Positions 8,455 to 17,694 are shown, counted from the stretch's first letter. The stretch: DNA of 64,000 nucleotides from Streptomyces sp. NBC_01723 (GCF_036246005.1 NZ_CP109171.1:4638001-4702000), one strand, 5' to 3'. Translations and numbers: made by a program. The notes: generated by a model from the letters alone, not told the origin.

Positions 8455-9140
8455 GCAACGACGACAAGGCGGAGCTGACCGTCGTCCACGTGATGCGGCA
8501 CGGCGAGGTCGAGAACCCCACCGGCGTCCTCTACGGACGGCTGCCCGGCTACCACCTCTCCGAGCTGGGCCGGCGCATGGCCGACCGGGTGGCCGAGCAC
8601 CTCGCCCCCCGCGACGTGACGTACGTCGTGGCCTCCCCGCTGGAGCGGGCGCAGGAGACGGCGACCCCGATCGCCAAGTCGCACGGCGTCGACCTCGACA
8701 CCGACGCGCGCCTCATCGAGGCCGGCAACGTCTTCCAGGGCAAGACCTTCGGCATCGGGGACGGCGCCCTGCGCCGGCCCGGCAACTGGAAGCACGTGGT
8801 CAACCCGTTCCGGCCGTCCTGGGGCGAGCCGTACGTCGACCAGGTCGTCCGGATGAAGGGCGCGCTGGACGCGGCCCGCGACAAGGCCCGCGGCCACGAG
8901 GCCGTGATCGTCAGCCACCAGCTGCCGATCTGGATCCTGCGCTCGTACGTCGAGCGGCGGCGGCTGTGGCACGACCCGCGCAGGCGGCAGTGCACGCTGG
9001 CGTCCCTGACCACGTTCACGTACCGGGGCGACCACATCGTCTCCGTCGGCTACACCGAACCCGCCCGCGACCTCGTCCCGGCCCACCTCCTCGCGGGCGC
9101 CAAGCCCGTCAAGGGGCAGGGCAAGGCGTACGGCGCCTGA
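8451..9140 (+). CDS. Histidine phosphatase family protein (phosphoglycerate mutase-like)
   Basis: 229 residues; the ATG at 8451 overlaps the hemL stop. The catalytic motif RHGE (residues 16-19, phospho-accepting His17) follows the first strand. '[10 protein letters not shown]' supplies the second arginine and '[10 protein letters not shown]' the second histidine. These are the marks of the cofactor-dependent phosphoglycerate mutase/acid phosphatase fold. The long family insert of true glycolytic mutases is absent, so it is probably a phosphatase. The substrate is unknown. The conserved coupling to hemL hints at a role tied to tetrapyrrole or cytochrome formation, but this is inference. Confidence 0.9.
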   Translation: MSNDDKAELTVVHVMRHGEVENPTGVLYGRLPGYHLSELGRRMADRVAEHLAPRDVTYVVASPLERAQETATPIAKSHGVDLDTDARLIEAGNVFQGKTFGIGDGALRRPGNWKHVVNPFRPSWGEPYVDQVVRMKGALDAARDKARGHEAVIVSHQLPIWILRSYVERRRLWHDPRRRQCTLASLTTFTYRGDHIVSVGYTEPARDLVPAHLLAGAKPVKGQGKAYGA

Positions 9141-9203
9141 CAGTCGTACGACCCCGCGGGCTGTGGCACCTGTTACCGAACCCGCACAAATTTCCGGAAC
9201 CCG

Positions 9204-9256
9204 CTCGTTCGTCGCGTCCTCTTGCCCAGTGACCACCCAAGGACGCGACGAACGAG
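9204..9256 (+). promoter_or_regulatory. Long perfect hairpin reaching into the ribosome site of the next gene
   Basis: Arms 9204-9220 and 9240-9256 are perfectly complementary over 17 bp, with a 19-nt loop. The 3' arm ends with GAG of the Shine-Dalgarno GAGG (9254-9257) for the ATG at 9263. If folded, the stem would hide the ribosome site. It could also act as a terminator for the hemL pair, but no T-run follows the stem. Confidence 0.6.
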
Positions 9257-9262
9257 GTTGCG

Positions 9263-10561
9263 ATGCGCACTTCCAACCGCACTCTCACCCGCAGGGGGAT
9301 GCTCGGACTCGGCGCCGGCGCCGCGGCGGCCGTCGGGCTCGCGGGCTGCGGCTCCGGTTCCCACCAGTCGTCGGCCGGCTCGCACCAGGCCGGTGACTCC
9401 GGGAAGCCCTCGCCCTCCGGCAGCAGCGAGGCCCCGGCGAAGCCGATCGGCGACGGCTCCACGTCGTACACCGGCAAGCAGCCGCACCAGCCGGACGCGC
9501 CGGTGCCGTTGGAGCCCGGCCAGACGCCCCCGCAGTTCGTCGTGTTCTCCTGGGACGGCGCCGGCGAGGTCGGCAACGGGCTCTTCCCGCGCTTCCTCGA
9601 CCTCGCGCAGGAGCACGGCGCGCACATGACGTTCTTCCTCTCGGGCCTGTACCTGCTGCCCGAGTCGAAGAAGCGCCTCTACGACCCGCCGAACAACCCG
9701 CGCGGCGCCTCCGACATCGGCTACCTCACCGACGCCCACATCAAGGACACGCTGAAGAACGTCCACCGGGCCTGGCTGGACGGCCACGAGATAGGCACCC
9801 ACTTCAACGGCCACTTCTGCGGTGGCGGCGGCTCGGTCGGCAACTGGACGTCCGCGCAGTGGCGCAGCGAGATCGACCAGGCCAAGTCCTTCGTCAAGGA
9901 GTGGAGGACCAACAGCGGCTGGACCGACCTGCCGTCCCTGCCCTTCGACTACGACAAGGAACTCGTCGGCGGCCGCACGCCCTGTCTGCTCGGCCAGGAC
10001 AACCTGCTGCCCACCGCCCGCGAGCTGGGCTGGCGCTACGACGCCTCCTCGCCCGGCGGCCGTCAGGTGTGGCCGGCGAAGAAGGACGGCGTCTGGGACT
10101 TCCCGCTGCAGCAGATACCGTTCCCCGGGCACTCCTTCGAGGTCCTCTCGATGGACTACAACATCCTCGCCAACCAGTCGGTCAACTCGACCAAGGCCCC
10201 CGCCCACAACTACCCGGGCTGGCGAGAACAGGCCACGAACGCGTACATATCCGGCTTCAAGCGGGCGTACGAGACGAACCGGGCACCCTTCTTCATAGGC
10301 AACCACTTCGAGGAGTGGAACGGCGGCATCTACATGGACGCCGTCGAGAACGTCCTCAAGCACGTCGCGCGGGAGAAGGAGAAGGGCGAGGACATCCGGC
10401 TCGTCTCCTTCCGCCAGTTCACCGACTGGATGGACGTGCAGAAGCCGGAGGTGCTGGCCAAGCTGCGCACCGTCGAGGTGGGGCAGCGGCCGGCCGGTGG
10501 CTGGAACGCCCTCCTCAAGGACGCGCCGGCCACCTCGGGAGCGCCCTCGAACGCCGCCTGA
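9263..10561 (+). CDS. Tat-exported lipoprotein with NodB-like (polysaccharide deacetylase-like) domain
   Basis: 432 residues from ATG 9263. The N-terminus has a twin-arginine motif (LTRRGMLGLG) and a lipobox (GLAGC) near residue 31, so the protein is probably exported folded by Tat and anchored as a lipoprotein. A Ser/Gly/Pro linker follows to about residue 85. The catalytic part starts 'QFVVFSWDGAGE' and contains 'HMTFFLSGLYLL' and 'GHEIGTHFNGHF', which match NodB-fold motifs 1 and 2 (Asp, then H-x3-H type). The usual DD pair of motif 1 is WDG here, so metal-dependent deacetylase activity is uncertain. It lies between hemL and the cytochrome c genes. Expression may be limited by the hairpin over its ribosome site. 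Confidence 0.8.
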   Translation: MRTSNRTLTRRGMLGLGAGAAAAVGLAGCGSGSHQSSAGSHQAGDSGKPSPSGSSEAPAKPIGDGSTSYTGKQPHQPDAPVPLEPGQTPPQFVVFSWDGAGEVGNGLFPRFLDLAQEHGAHMTFFLSGLYLLPESKKRLYDPPNNPRGASDIGYLTDAHIKDTLKNVHRAWLDGHEIGTHFNGHFCGGGGSVGNWTSAQWRSEIDQAKSFVKEWRTNSGWTDLPSLPFDYDKELVGGRTPCLLGQDNLLPTARELGWRYDASSPGGRQVWPAKKDGVWDFPLQQIPFPGHSFEVLSMDYNILANQSVNSTKAPAHNYPGWREQATNAYISGFKRAYETNRAPFFIGNHFEEWNGGIYMDAVENVLKHVAREKEKGEDIRLVSFRQFTDWMDVQKPEVLAKLRTVEVGQRPAGGWNALLKDAPATSGAPSNAA

Positions 10562-10627
10562 AATGCGGGTTTCCGGCCGTGAGGGGGGTGCGCAAGATCC
10601 TCGGAACGGACATGCGAAACTTTTCAC

Positions 10628-11308
10628 ATGAGTGCCGCCAGCCGCGCCCCCCTGCGCTCGAACCGCACGAACCGCACCGCCGACCGCGTCCGTGGCCGCG
10701 CCGTCAGCCGCGCCGTCCTCGCCGTCGGCACGGCCGCCGCGGCGCTGCTCGTGTCCGCGTGCAGCTCCGGCGGCACCTCGGGCGGCGGCGGCCAGACGGG
10801 CTTCATCACCGGCTCGGACGGCATCGCCACCGCCAAGAAGGGTGAGCGCGCCGACGCCCCCGAGCTGTCCGGCAAGACCGTCGACGGCGGACAGGTCGAC
10901 GTCGCCGACTTCAAGGGCAAGATCGTCGTCCTCAATGTCTGGGGCTCCTGGTGCGGGCCCTGCCGCGCCGAGGCCAAGAACCTCGAGACGGTCTACAAGG
11001 ACACCAAGGACCAGGGCGTCCAGTTCGTCGGCATCAACACCCGCGACACCTCCACCGGTCCGGCCCGCGCCTTCGAGAAGGACTACGGGATCACCTACCC
11101 GAGCCTGTACGACCCGACCGGCAAGCTGATGCTCCGCTTCGAGAAGGGCACCCTCAACCCGCAGGCCATCCCCTCGACGCTCGTCATCGACCGGGAGGGC
11201 AAGGTCGCCGCGCGCACGCTCCAGGCGCTCAGCGAGGAGAAGCTGCGCAAGATGCTCGACCCGTTCCTCACCGACGGATCCGCCGGCTCCGGCAAGTCGG
11301 AGAAGTGA
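10628..11308 (+). CDS. resA: ResA/TlpA-like thioredoxin lipoprotein for cytochrome c maturation
   Basis: 226 residues. Signal peptide and lipobox VSAC near residue 46 place it on the outer face of the membrane. The thioredoxin fold carries the active site WCGPC at residues 108-112, 'VVLNVWGSWCGPC' strand and helix, 'FVGINTRDT' and the cis-proline segment 'QAIPSTLVID'. ResA proteins reduce the CXXCH cysteines of apocytochrome c so that haem can be attached. They receive electrons from CcdA, encoded next. The intergenic gap to ccdA is one base, and the four genes resA-ccdA-resB-ccsB form one operon. Confidence 0.93.
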   Translation: MSAASRAPLRSNRTNRTADRVRGRAVSRAVLAVGTAAAALLVSACSSGGTSGGGGQTGFITGSDGIATAKKGERADAPELSGKTVDGGQVDVADFKGKIVVLNVWGSWCGPCRAEAKNLETVYKDTKDQGVQFVGINTRDTSTGPARAFEKDYGITYPSLYDPTGKLMLRFEKGTLNPQAIPSTLVIDREGKVAARTLQALSEEKLRKMLDPFLTDGSAGSGKSEK

Positions 11309-11309
11309 C

Positions 11310-12080
11310 GTGTCCGCAGTGACCACGCTGGCCGCCGAGGGCTACAACGGCACGGTGCTCAACGGCGCCCTCCTCGTGGCCCTCCCCATCGCCCTGCTCG
11401 GCGGCCTCGTCTCCTTCTTCTCGCCCTGCGTGCTGCCCCTGGTCCCCGGCTACCTCTCCTACGTGACCGGGGTCACCGGCACCGACCTCGGCGAGGCCCG
11501 GCGCGGCCGGATGGTGGCCGGCGCCTCCCTCTTCGTCCTCGGCTTCACCGCCGTCTTCGTCTCCAGCGGGGCGCTGTTCGGCTACTTCGGCGACACGCTC
11601 CAGGAGAACCGGGGCGTGCTGAGCAAGGTGCTGGGCGTCTTCATGATCCTCATGGGCGTCTTCTTCATGGGCCTGATGCCCTGGCTCACCCAGCGCGAGT
11701 TCCGCTTCCACAAGAAGCCCGTGAACGGCCTGGTCGGCGCCCCGGTACTCGGCGCCCTGTTCGGCATCGGCTGGACCCCCTGCATCGGCCCGACCCTCGC
11801 CTCCGTACTCGCGCTCTCCGCCGACCAGGGCACCGCCGGCCGCGGCGCGATACTGACCGTCGCCTACTGCCTCGGCCTCGGCGTCCCCTTCGTCCTCGCC
11901 GCGGTCGCCTTCCGCAAGGCGCTCGGCGCCTTCGGCTGGATCAAGCGGCACTATGTCTGGGTGATGCGCGTGGGCGGCGTCATGATGATCGCGACCGGCC
12001 TGCTGCTGGTCACCGGCGCGTGGGACAGCATCGTGCAGTCCATGCAGACCTGGTCCAACGGCTTCACTGTGGGGATCTGA
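11310..12080 (+). CDS. ccdA: Cytochrome c biogenesis protein CcdA
   Basis: 256 residues from GTG 11310, one base after resA. Six hydrophobic helices fit the DsbD-beta/CcdA family. The two redox cysteines are visible: Cys in 'FFSPCVLPLVPGYLSY' near residue 38 and Cys in 'GIGWTPCIGPTL' near residue 155. Both sit in proline-flanked helix starts, as the family requires. The protein moves electrons from cytoplasmic thioredoxin across the membrane to ResA. The C-terminal helix ends at 'VTGAWDSIVQSM'. The spacing to resB is 3 bp. Confidence 0.95.
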   Translation: MSAVTTLAAEGYNGTVLNGALLVALPIALLGGLVSFFSPCVLPLVPGYLSYVTGVTGTDLGEARRGRMVAGASLFVLGFTAVFVSSGALFGYFGDTLQENRGVLSKVLGVFMILMGVFFMGLMPWLTQREFRFHKKPVNGLVGAPVLGALFGIGWTPCIGPTLASVLALSADQGTAGRGAILTVAYCLGLGVPFVLAAVAFRKALGAFGWIKRHYVWVMRVGGVMMIATGLLLVTGAWDSIVQSMQTWSNGFTVGI

Positions 12081-12083
12081 CCG

Positions 12084-13802
12084 ATGAGCAAGACGACAAC
12101 GGGCGAGACCCCGACAGCCACCGAGGAAGGGGACCTCGGCGCCGCCGGCTCCCAGCTCTCCACCGCGCCGAAGGAGGAGGCCCCGAACCTCCCCTCGCTC
12201 GGCGTGATCGGCTGGGTCCGCTGGTTCTGGCGCCAGCTCACCTCGATGCGCGTCGCGCTGCTGCTGCTCCTGCTGCTGTCGCTGGGCGCGATCCCCGGGT
12301 CGCTGATCCCGCAGGACGGCGTCGACGCGATGAAGGTCGAGGAGTTCCGCCAGAACCACGACGTCCTCGCGCCGGTCTACGACAAGCTCGGCCTCTTCCA
12401 CGTCTACAGCTCGGTGTGGTTCTCCGCGATCTACATCCTGCTGTTCGTCTCCCTCATCGGCTGCATCGTCCCGCGCACCTGGCAGTTCGTCGGCCAGCTC
12501 CGCGGCCGCCCGCCGGGCGCCCCCCGCCGCCTGGACCGGCTGCCCGCCTACACCGGCTGGCGCACCGGGGCCGAGCCCGAGGAGGTCCGCGAGGCCGCGC
12601 TGACGCTGCTGAAGAAGCGCCGCTTCCGCGCGCACGCCGTCGGCGACGCCGTCGCGGCCGAGAAGGGGTACCTGAGGGAGGTCGGCAACCTCGCCTTCCA
12701 CATCGCGCTGATCGTGATGCTGATCGCCTTCGCGTGGGGCCAGCTGTTCAAGTACGAGGGCAACAAGCTGATCCTGGAGGGCGACGGCTTCGCCAACACC
12801 CTCACCCAGTACGACGACTTCAAGTCCGGGAACCTCTTCGACCAGGACCAGCTAGACCCGTTCAGCTTCTCCCTGAAGAACTTCCGCGGCACCTACGAGC
12901 CGACCGGCCCCAACCGCGGCACCCCGCGGATCTACGAGGCCCACGTCACGTACAGCGAGGGCGCCGACGGCGCCGAGAAGACCAAGACCATCAAGGTCAA
13001 CAAGCCGCTGGAGATCGAGGGCTCCAAGGTCTACCTCGTCAGCCACGGCTACGCGCCCGTCGTCACCGTCAAGGACGCCAAGGGCGACGTCGTGATGGAC
13101 AAGCAGGCCGTGGCCCTGCTGCCGCTGGACTCCAACGTCACGTCCTCCGGCGCCATCAAGGTCATGGACGGCTACCGCAACGCGAAGGGCGAGAAGGAGC
13201 AGCTCGGCTTCAACGCGTTCTTCCTGCCGACGTACGGCGGCAAGGGCAGCACGATGCTCTCCACCTTCCCGGCGCTGATCAACCCGATGCTCGCGCTCTC
13301 CGCCTACCACGGCGACCTCGGTGTCGACGCGGGCTTCCCGCAGAGCATCTACCAGCTCGACAAGACCAACCTGAAGGAGTTCAAGGGCTCCGACGGCAAG
13401 CTGTTCAAGAAGCAGCTGAAGGTCGGCGAGACCATGACCCTCCCGAACGGCGCCGGCTCGGTCACCTTCAACGGCATCCACGAGTGGGCCGGCTTCCAGG
13501 TCACGCAGCAGCCCGGCAGCGGCTGGGCGCTCGGCGGCGCCGTCGTCGCCATCCTCGGCCTGGCGGGCTCCCTGTTCATCCAGCGCCGCCGCGTCTGGGT
13601 ACGGGCCGTGCGCGGCGCCGACGGCGTCACGGTCGTGGAGATGGCGGGCCTCGGCCGCAGCGAGTCCGCGAAGGTCCCCGAGGAACTGGGCGACCTGGCG
13701 GGGATCCTGTACGACCGGGCACCGGACGCGCCGAAGAACGACGACGACACCCCCGATTCCCCCGACACCCACGCCGTACCTGCCGAAGGGGCTGAGAAGT
13801 GA
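12084..13802 (+). CDS. resB: Cytochrome c biogenesis protein ResB (System II haem lyase subunit)
   Basis: 572 residues from ATG 12084. Transmembrane helices occur near residues 52-72 (MRVALLLLLLLSLGAIPGS), 105-128, 205-228 and 485-507. A large outer domain lies between the third and fourth helices. ResB (CcsB in other nomenclatures) pairs with the CcsA-type protein encoded next to bring haem to the outer face and ligate it to apocytochrome c. The start of the ResB family pattern ('WRQLTSMRVAL…IPGSLIPQ') is obvious. Its stop TGA overlaps the GTG of the next gene by 4 bp. Confidence 0.93.
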   Translation: MSKTTTGETPTATEEGDLGAAGSQLSTAPKEEAPNLPSLGVIGWVRWFWRQLTSMRVALLLLLLLSLGAIPGSLIPQDGVDAMKVEEFRQNHDVLAPVYDKLGLFHVYSSVWFSAIYILLFVSLIGCIVPRTWQFVGQLRGRPPGAPRRLDRLPAYTGWRTGAEPEEVREAALTLLKKRRFRAHAVGDAVAAEKGYLREVGNLAFHIALIVMLIAFAWGQLFKYEGNKLILEGDGFANTLTQYDDFKSGNLFDQDQLDPFSFSLKNFRGTYEPTGPNRGTPRIYEAHVTYSEGADGAEKTKTIKVNKPLEIEGSKVYLVSHGYAPVVTVKDAKGDVVMDKQAVALLPLDSNVTSSGAIKVMDGYRNAKGEKEQLGFNAFFLPTYGGKGSTMLSTFPALINPMLALSAYHGDLGVDAGFPQSIYQLDKTNLKEFKGSDGKLFKKQLKVGETMTLPNGAGSVTFNGIHEWAGFQVTQQPGSGWALGGAVVAILGLAGSLFIQRRRVWVRAVRGADGVTVVEMAGLGRSESAKVPEELGDLAGILYDRAPDAPKNDDDTPDSPDTHAVPAEGAEK

Positions 13803-14923
13803 ATCTCGCCGCCGCGACCAACGAGAATCTCGCGAACGTCAGCAACACGCTGATCTACTCGTCGATGGCCGTCTACACCCTGGCCTTCTTCGCGTACATC
13901 GCCGAGTGGCTCTTCGGCAGCCGCAGCAAGGTCGGCCGTACCGCCGCCGCGCTCACCGCCACCAACGAGACCACGGCCGCCAAGGCGAAGGCCGGTCCGG
14001 CCGTCACCGTGAACAAGGCCGGCGGCACCGCCGTTCTGGAGCGCCCCGAGGTCGTCGTCCGCGCCGCCTCCGGCTCCCGTGACGTGCCCGACGGTCCCGG
14101 CGCGCACGGCGGCACCGAGGAGGGCGACCTGTACGGCCGGATCGCCATCTCGCTCACCCTCCTCGCCTTCGCGATCGAGGCGGGCGGCGTCCTCACCCGC
14201 GCCCTGTCCGTGCAGCGGGCGCCGTGGGGCAACATGTACGAGTTCAACATCACGTTCACGACGGTCGCCACCGGCGTGTACCTGGCGCTGCTCGCCCTGA
14301 AGAAGAACGTCCGCTGGCTGGGCCTGCCCCTGATCACCACGGTCCTGCTCGACCTCGGCCTCGCCGTCACGGTCCTCTACACCGCCAGCGACCAGCTCGT
14401 CCCGGCCCTGCACTCGTACTGGCTGTACATCCACGTCTCCACGGCGATCTTCTGCGGCGCGGTCTTCTACGTCGGCGCGGTCTCCACGATCCTGTACCTC
14501 TTCAAGGACTCGTTCGAGAACAAGCTCGCCTCCGGCGGCACCCCCGGCCGCTTCGCCAACTCGGTCCTGGACCGGCTGCCCTCCGCCGCCTCCCTCGACA
14601 AGTTCGCCTACCGCGTCAACGCCGCCGTCTTCCCGCTGTGGACGTTCACGATCATCGCGGGCGCGATCTGGGCGGGCGACGCCTGGGGCCGCTACTGGGG
14701 CTGGGACCCCAAGGAGACCTGGTCCTTCATCACCTGGGTCGCCTACGCCTGCTACCTGCACGCCCGCGCCACCGCCGGCTGGAAGGGCCGCAAGGCCGCC
14801 TACCTGGCCCTGATCGCCTTCGGCTGCTGGCTGTTCAACTACTACGGCGTCAACATCTTCGTCTCCGGCAAGCACTCGTACGCGGACGTGGGCCTGGGCG
14901 CCCTTCAGTCGGTGGGCTTCTGA
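13799..14923 (+). CDS. ccsB: Cytochrome c biogenesis protein CcsB/CcsA (haem-handling subunit)
   Basis: 374 residues from GTG 13799 in a GTGA overlap with resB. About eight membrane helices. The tryptophan-rich haem-handling motif is intact: WGRYWGWDPKETWSFITW, with WGWDPKETW at residues 300-308. Flanking histidines are in 'HSYWLYIHVSTA' and 'YACYLHAR'. A hydrophilic, Ala/Thr-rich insert of about 80 residues separates the first helix from the rest (residues 40-120), as is usual in actinobacteria. With ResB it forms the System II cytochrome c synthase. The 3' end overlaps the convergent SDR gene by 19 bp. Confidence 0.95.
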   Translation: MNLAAATNENLANVSNTLIYSSMAVYTLAFFAYIAEWLFGSRSKVGRTAAALTATNETTAAKAKAGPAVTVNKAGGTAVLERPEVVVRAASGSRDVPDGPGAHGGTEEGDLYGRIAISLTLLAFAIEAGGVLTRALSVQRAPWGNMYEFNITFTTVATGVYLALLALKKNVRWLGLPLITTVLLDLGLAVTVLYTASDQLVPALHSYWLYIHVSTAIFCGAVFYVGAVSTILYLFKDSFENKLASGGTPGRFANSVLDRLPSAASLDKFAYRVNAAVFPLWTFTIIAGAIWAGDAWGRYWGWDPKETWSFITWVAYACYLHARATAGWKGRKAAYLALIAFGCWLFNYYGVNIFVSGKHSYADVGLGALQSVGF

Positions 14924-15879
14924 GCCAGGAGCCCCAAGCCCAGACCGGGCTCCACACCGGTCAGGTCGCAGGAGGCGGCCCACAGCCGGGCCGCCACGGC
15001 GGCGTCGGACATGTGGGCCGGGACGGGTTCGGAGCGCGGGGTGCCGCGCAGTCCGAAGACCCTCGGTCCCCACAGTTGCCCGCCCTCCACGTGCGGGTCG
15101 AGGACGGCCCGTACGATCGGCCACGCGCCGGCGTCCTTGCCCTGCACCAGCAGCGCGGCGGGCAGGCCGCGCAGCCGTTCCCCGGCGGACCTGGTGTGGA
15201 CCGGCGGACGGTCGGGCGTGAGGGAGTCCAGCGCGCCGCCGGGATGGGCCACCACGCTGGAGACGGTGCTGCCGACCGCCCGTAGACGCCGGTCGAGTGC
15301 GAAGCCGAAGGCCATCTGGGCCAGCTTGGACCGGCCGTAGGCGCGCGCCGGCCGGTAGTCGTCGGTGGACTCCAGGTCGTCCACGTCGAGCCGTTCCGAC
15401 CGTGCCGCGAAGCTCCCCACGGTCACGATCCGGGCGGCCGGGGCGGCGGTCAGCAGCGGGGCCAGCCACCGGGTCAGCGCGAAGTGGCCGAGGTGATTGG
15501 TCCCGAACATCAGCTCGTGCCCGTCCCCGGTCTCCCGCCGGGGCGGGTCGTCCAGCGCGACCCCCGCGTTGTGGACGACGGCGTCGAGGCGGTCCACGTC
15601 CAGCCGCTCCACCGCGGACTCCAGCGACGGCAGGTCGGCGAGGTCCAGCCGGAGGTGCCGCACCCGGGCGTCGGGGACACGCGAACGGATCGAGTCGGCG
15701 GCGGCGCCGGCCTTCCCGGGATCACGGCTGCCGAGCACCACGACGGCTCCGGTGGCGGCCAGTTGCTCCGCGACGAAGTAGCCGATGCCGGCATTGCCTC
15801 CGGTGACGAGGAAGGTGCGTCCCGTGGCGGGCGGCGGCCGGTGAACGTCCCACGGTCGGTTCTGGGGTGTGGAAGACAT
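14905..15879 (-). CDS. SDR family oxidoreductase (retinol-dehydrogenase-like)
   Basis: 324 residues from ATG 15879. Cofactor loop TGGNAGIG near residue 27, 'HNAGVA' near residue 110, catalytic Ser in 'VTVGSFAARSE' and YGRSK near residue 186. The spacing matches the extended-loop SDRs often annotated as retinol dehydrogenase or protochlorophyllide reductase-like ('MFGTNHLGHFALT' is typical of them). 'LGSRD' at the end of beta-2 favours NADP. The substrate is unknown. It may be co-transcribed with the condensation-domain gene upstream (96 bp gap, same strand), which would suit a small tailoring unit. Confidence 0.88.
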   Translation of the reverse strand: MSSTPQNRPWDVHRPPPATGRTFLVTGGNAGIGYFVAEQLAATGAVVVLGSRDPGKAGAAADSIRSRVPDARVRHLRLDLADLPSLESAVERLDVDRLDAVVHNAGVALDDPPRRETGDGHELMFGTNHLGHFALTRWLAPLLTAAPAARIVTVGSFAARSERLDVDDLESTDDYRPARAYGRSKLAQMAFGFALDRRLRAVGSTVSSVVAHPGGALDSLTPDRPPVHTRSAGERLRGLPAALLVQGKDAGAWPIVRAVLDPHVEGGQLWGPRVFGLRGTPRSEPVPAHMSDAAVAARLWAASCDLTGVEPGLGLGLLAQKPTD

Positions 15880-15975
15880 GAGGGGCGGACTCCTTGTGCT
15901 CGGGCGGCGGCACCGGGTGGTGACGCCGACTCCGCCAAGGTCACATGCGCGACCGACACGCCGCCGACAGATCTC

Positions 15976-17409
15976 CTACACCACGTGACCGTGCGGCCCG
16001 TTCACCGTCGCCGCCGGAGAGCGGGCCACGCCTGTGATGACGTCCCGCAGGCGTTCGACGTACAGCCGCAGGTTCTTGTGCGCCACGTCGGTGTCCGGGT
16101 AGCGGCTGGCGAACCAGAGGCCCTCGGGGAGCCGGGTGACCCACGCGCACACCTGGTCGCCGTACGAGACCCGGAGCAGGGCGTACGCCGACTGGTCCGG
16201 CCAGTGGCCGGCGCCGGGGACGTCGCGGGCGTCGACGTACGAGACGATCGAGTACAGGTCGGGCGAGGTCGGCCGGAAGTCCGTGCCGAGCAGGCGCAGC
16301 ACCCGGTCGATCGGCATGCGGGACAGCCGCCGGTTGGCCTGGAGTTCGGCCCGCACGGTGCGCAGGGCGCTCGGGAAGTCGTGCGCCCGGTCCACCGGGA
16401 CCTCGATCGGGGCGCCGCCCACGTACCAGCCGACGGACTCCGACCACTGGGACCGGGAGCGGGTGTGGAAGGGGACGACGGTGCGGTAGACGGGCTCGCC
16501 GCCGATCTCGTGGACGATCAGTGCGGTCGCGGCGAGCACACCGACCAGGCTGCCGCCGTACGGGCGGCAGTACGCCTCGAAGGCGGCGGCGTCGTCCGCG
16601 TCCACCAACGGCTCGCGCAGCATGTGCTGTTCGGGCAGGGTGGCGCCCGGCTCGACCCCGAGGTCGACGGGGAAGGACGGCAGCCGGCCGTCGCACCGCC
16701 GGATGAACTCCCGCCAGCGGGCGACGATGTCGTGGGTGCCGTCGATCCGGTCCGCGTCGGCCCGCTCGGCCTCGCAGAAGTCGACGTAGGAGCCGACGCG
16801 GGACCGCGGCACGGTCCGGCCCGCGACGCCGGCCGCGTACAACTCGCCCACCTCGGCGGGGATCCGATAGATCGAGTACGCGTCGACGTTGCTGTGGTCG
16901 AAGGCCATGTAGACGCTGACGCCGTCCTCGCGGACGACCGCCGTGTAGATGAGGTTGGGCCAGCGCAGCGCGTCCGCGACCCGGTCGAAGCGGTCCTGGA
17001 GGTGGCGGGCGAGGACGGTCGCGTCCGGGAAGTCGCCGACGTCCTCGCGGTGCAGGGACACGGCATCGGCGTCGAGGGTGAACCGCCGCATGTCGTCACC
17101 GCTCTCGCCGCCCCACCGGAAACCGCTGCGCAGGGTCTCGTGCCGCAGGGTCCAGGCGCGCAGCGCCTCCTGGAGCACGTCGAGGTCGACCGGGCCGGGG
17201 ATGTCGAAGGCCGTACCGAGCCAGGTCGGCACGAACAGCCCGTCCTCGCGCACCGACCGGGCCGTGCGGATGTGCGACTCCTGGATATAGGCGGGTGGTC
17301 GCGCGTCCTCGGGGAGCGCCGCCGCGATGTCGAGCGTCCTGGCACTGAGCGTCCACTCGACGAGGCGCCCGGGCCGGATCTCGCAGCGGTGGATGTCGGT
17401 CATTCGCAC
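15976..17409 (-). CDS. Free-standing condensation-domain (NRPS C-like/acyltransferase) protein
   Basis: 477 residues from GTG 17409 (GGAG 7 nt upstream; an ATG two codons later is possible). The fold is that of the chloramphenicol-acetyltransferase-like condensation superfamily. The catalytic motif is in 'AFDHSNVDAYSIYRIP': the HxxxD core is intact (H-S-N-V-D), but the first His of the usual HHxxxD is Asp and the following Gly is Ala. 'VGWYVGGAPIEVPV' fits the DFGWG-like latch region. There is no adenylation or carrier domain and no biosynthetic cluster nearby, so it probably acts alone as an acyltransferase or amide/ester synthase, like PapA-type proteins. It diverges from the small ORF at 17548. 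Confidence 0.78.
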   Translation of the reverse strand: MRMTDIHRCEIRPGRLVEWTLSARTLDIAAALPEDARPPAYIQESHIRTARSVREDGLFVPTWLGTAFDIPGPVDLDVLQEALRAWTLRHETLRSGFRWGGESGDDMRRFTLDADAVSLHREDVGDFPDATVLARHLQDRFDRVADALRWPNLIYTAVVREDGVSVYMAFDHSNVDAYSIYRIPAEVGELYAAGVAGRTVPRSRVGSYVDFCEAERADADRIDGTHDIVARWREFIRRCDGRLPSFPVDLGVEPGATLPEQHMLREPLVDADDAAAFEAYCRPYGGSLVGVLAATALIVHEIGGEPVYRTVVPFHTRSRSQWSESVGWYVGGAPIEVPVDRAHDFPSALRTVRAELQANRRLSRMPIDRVLRLLGTDFRPTSPDLYSIVSYVDARDVPGAGHWPDQSAYALLRVSYGDQVCAWVTRLPEGLWFASRYPDTDVAHKNLRLYVERLRDVITGVARSPAATVNGPHGHVV

Positions 17410-17547
17410 GAGGGGTCTCCGTTCGCAGATGTAACAGACCCGACCAAGGGAATGCCGTTTTTACGACCGCACACCGGCCGTGTCGCCACGGTTCAACGGA
17501 ACGGATGGCCTTTCGAACGACCGTACGATCACCCGAGTGAGGTCATA

Positions 17548-17694
17548 ATGCTCGACATGTCGCTTCTGGGGACGGACGGCTACCGGGACGACGGCACCCT
17601 TGCGCACGGCTTCGCCTTCGCGTGCCGGGCGCAGCCGTCGCTGTGGGAGTTGAGTGACGTCCTCAACGACGTGATGAGCGCAGTACGGACTTGA
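17548..17694 (+). CDS. Small protein of 48 residues, unknown function
   Basis: ATG 17548 is preceded by a good GTGAGG ribosome site at 5 nt. The peptide starts MLDMSLLGTDGYRDDGTLAH, contains FAFACRAQPSLWELSDVLN, and ends MSAVRT. The composition is balanced, unlike shadow frames, with one cysteine and one tryptophan. Its last 32 bp overlap the end of the convergent HhH gene. It is divergent from the condensation-domain gene with a 138-bp shared promoter region. I do not recognise it; it lacks a leader/core shape typical of modified peptides and lacks a carrier-protein serine motif. Confidence 0.5.
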   Translation: MLDMSLLGTDGYRDDGTLAHGFAFACRAQPSLWELSDVLNDVMSAVRT

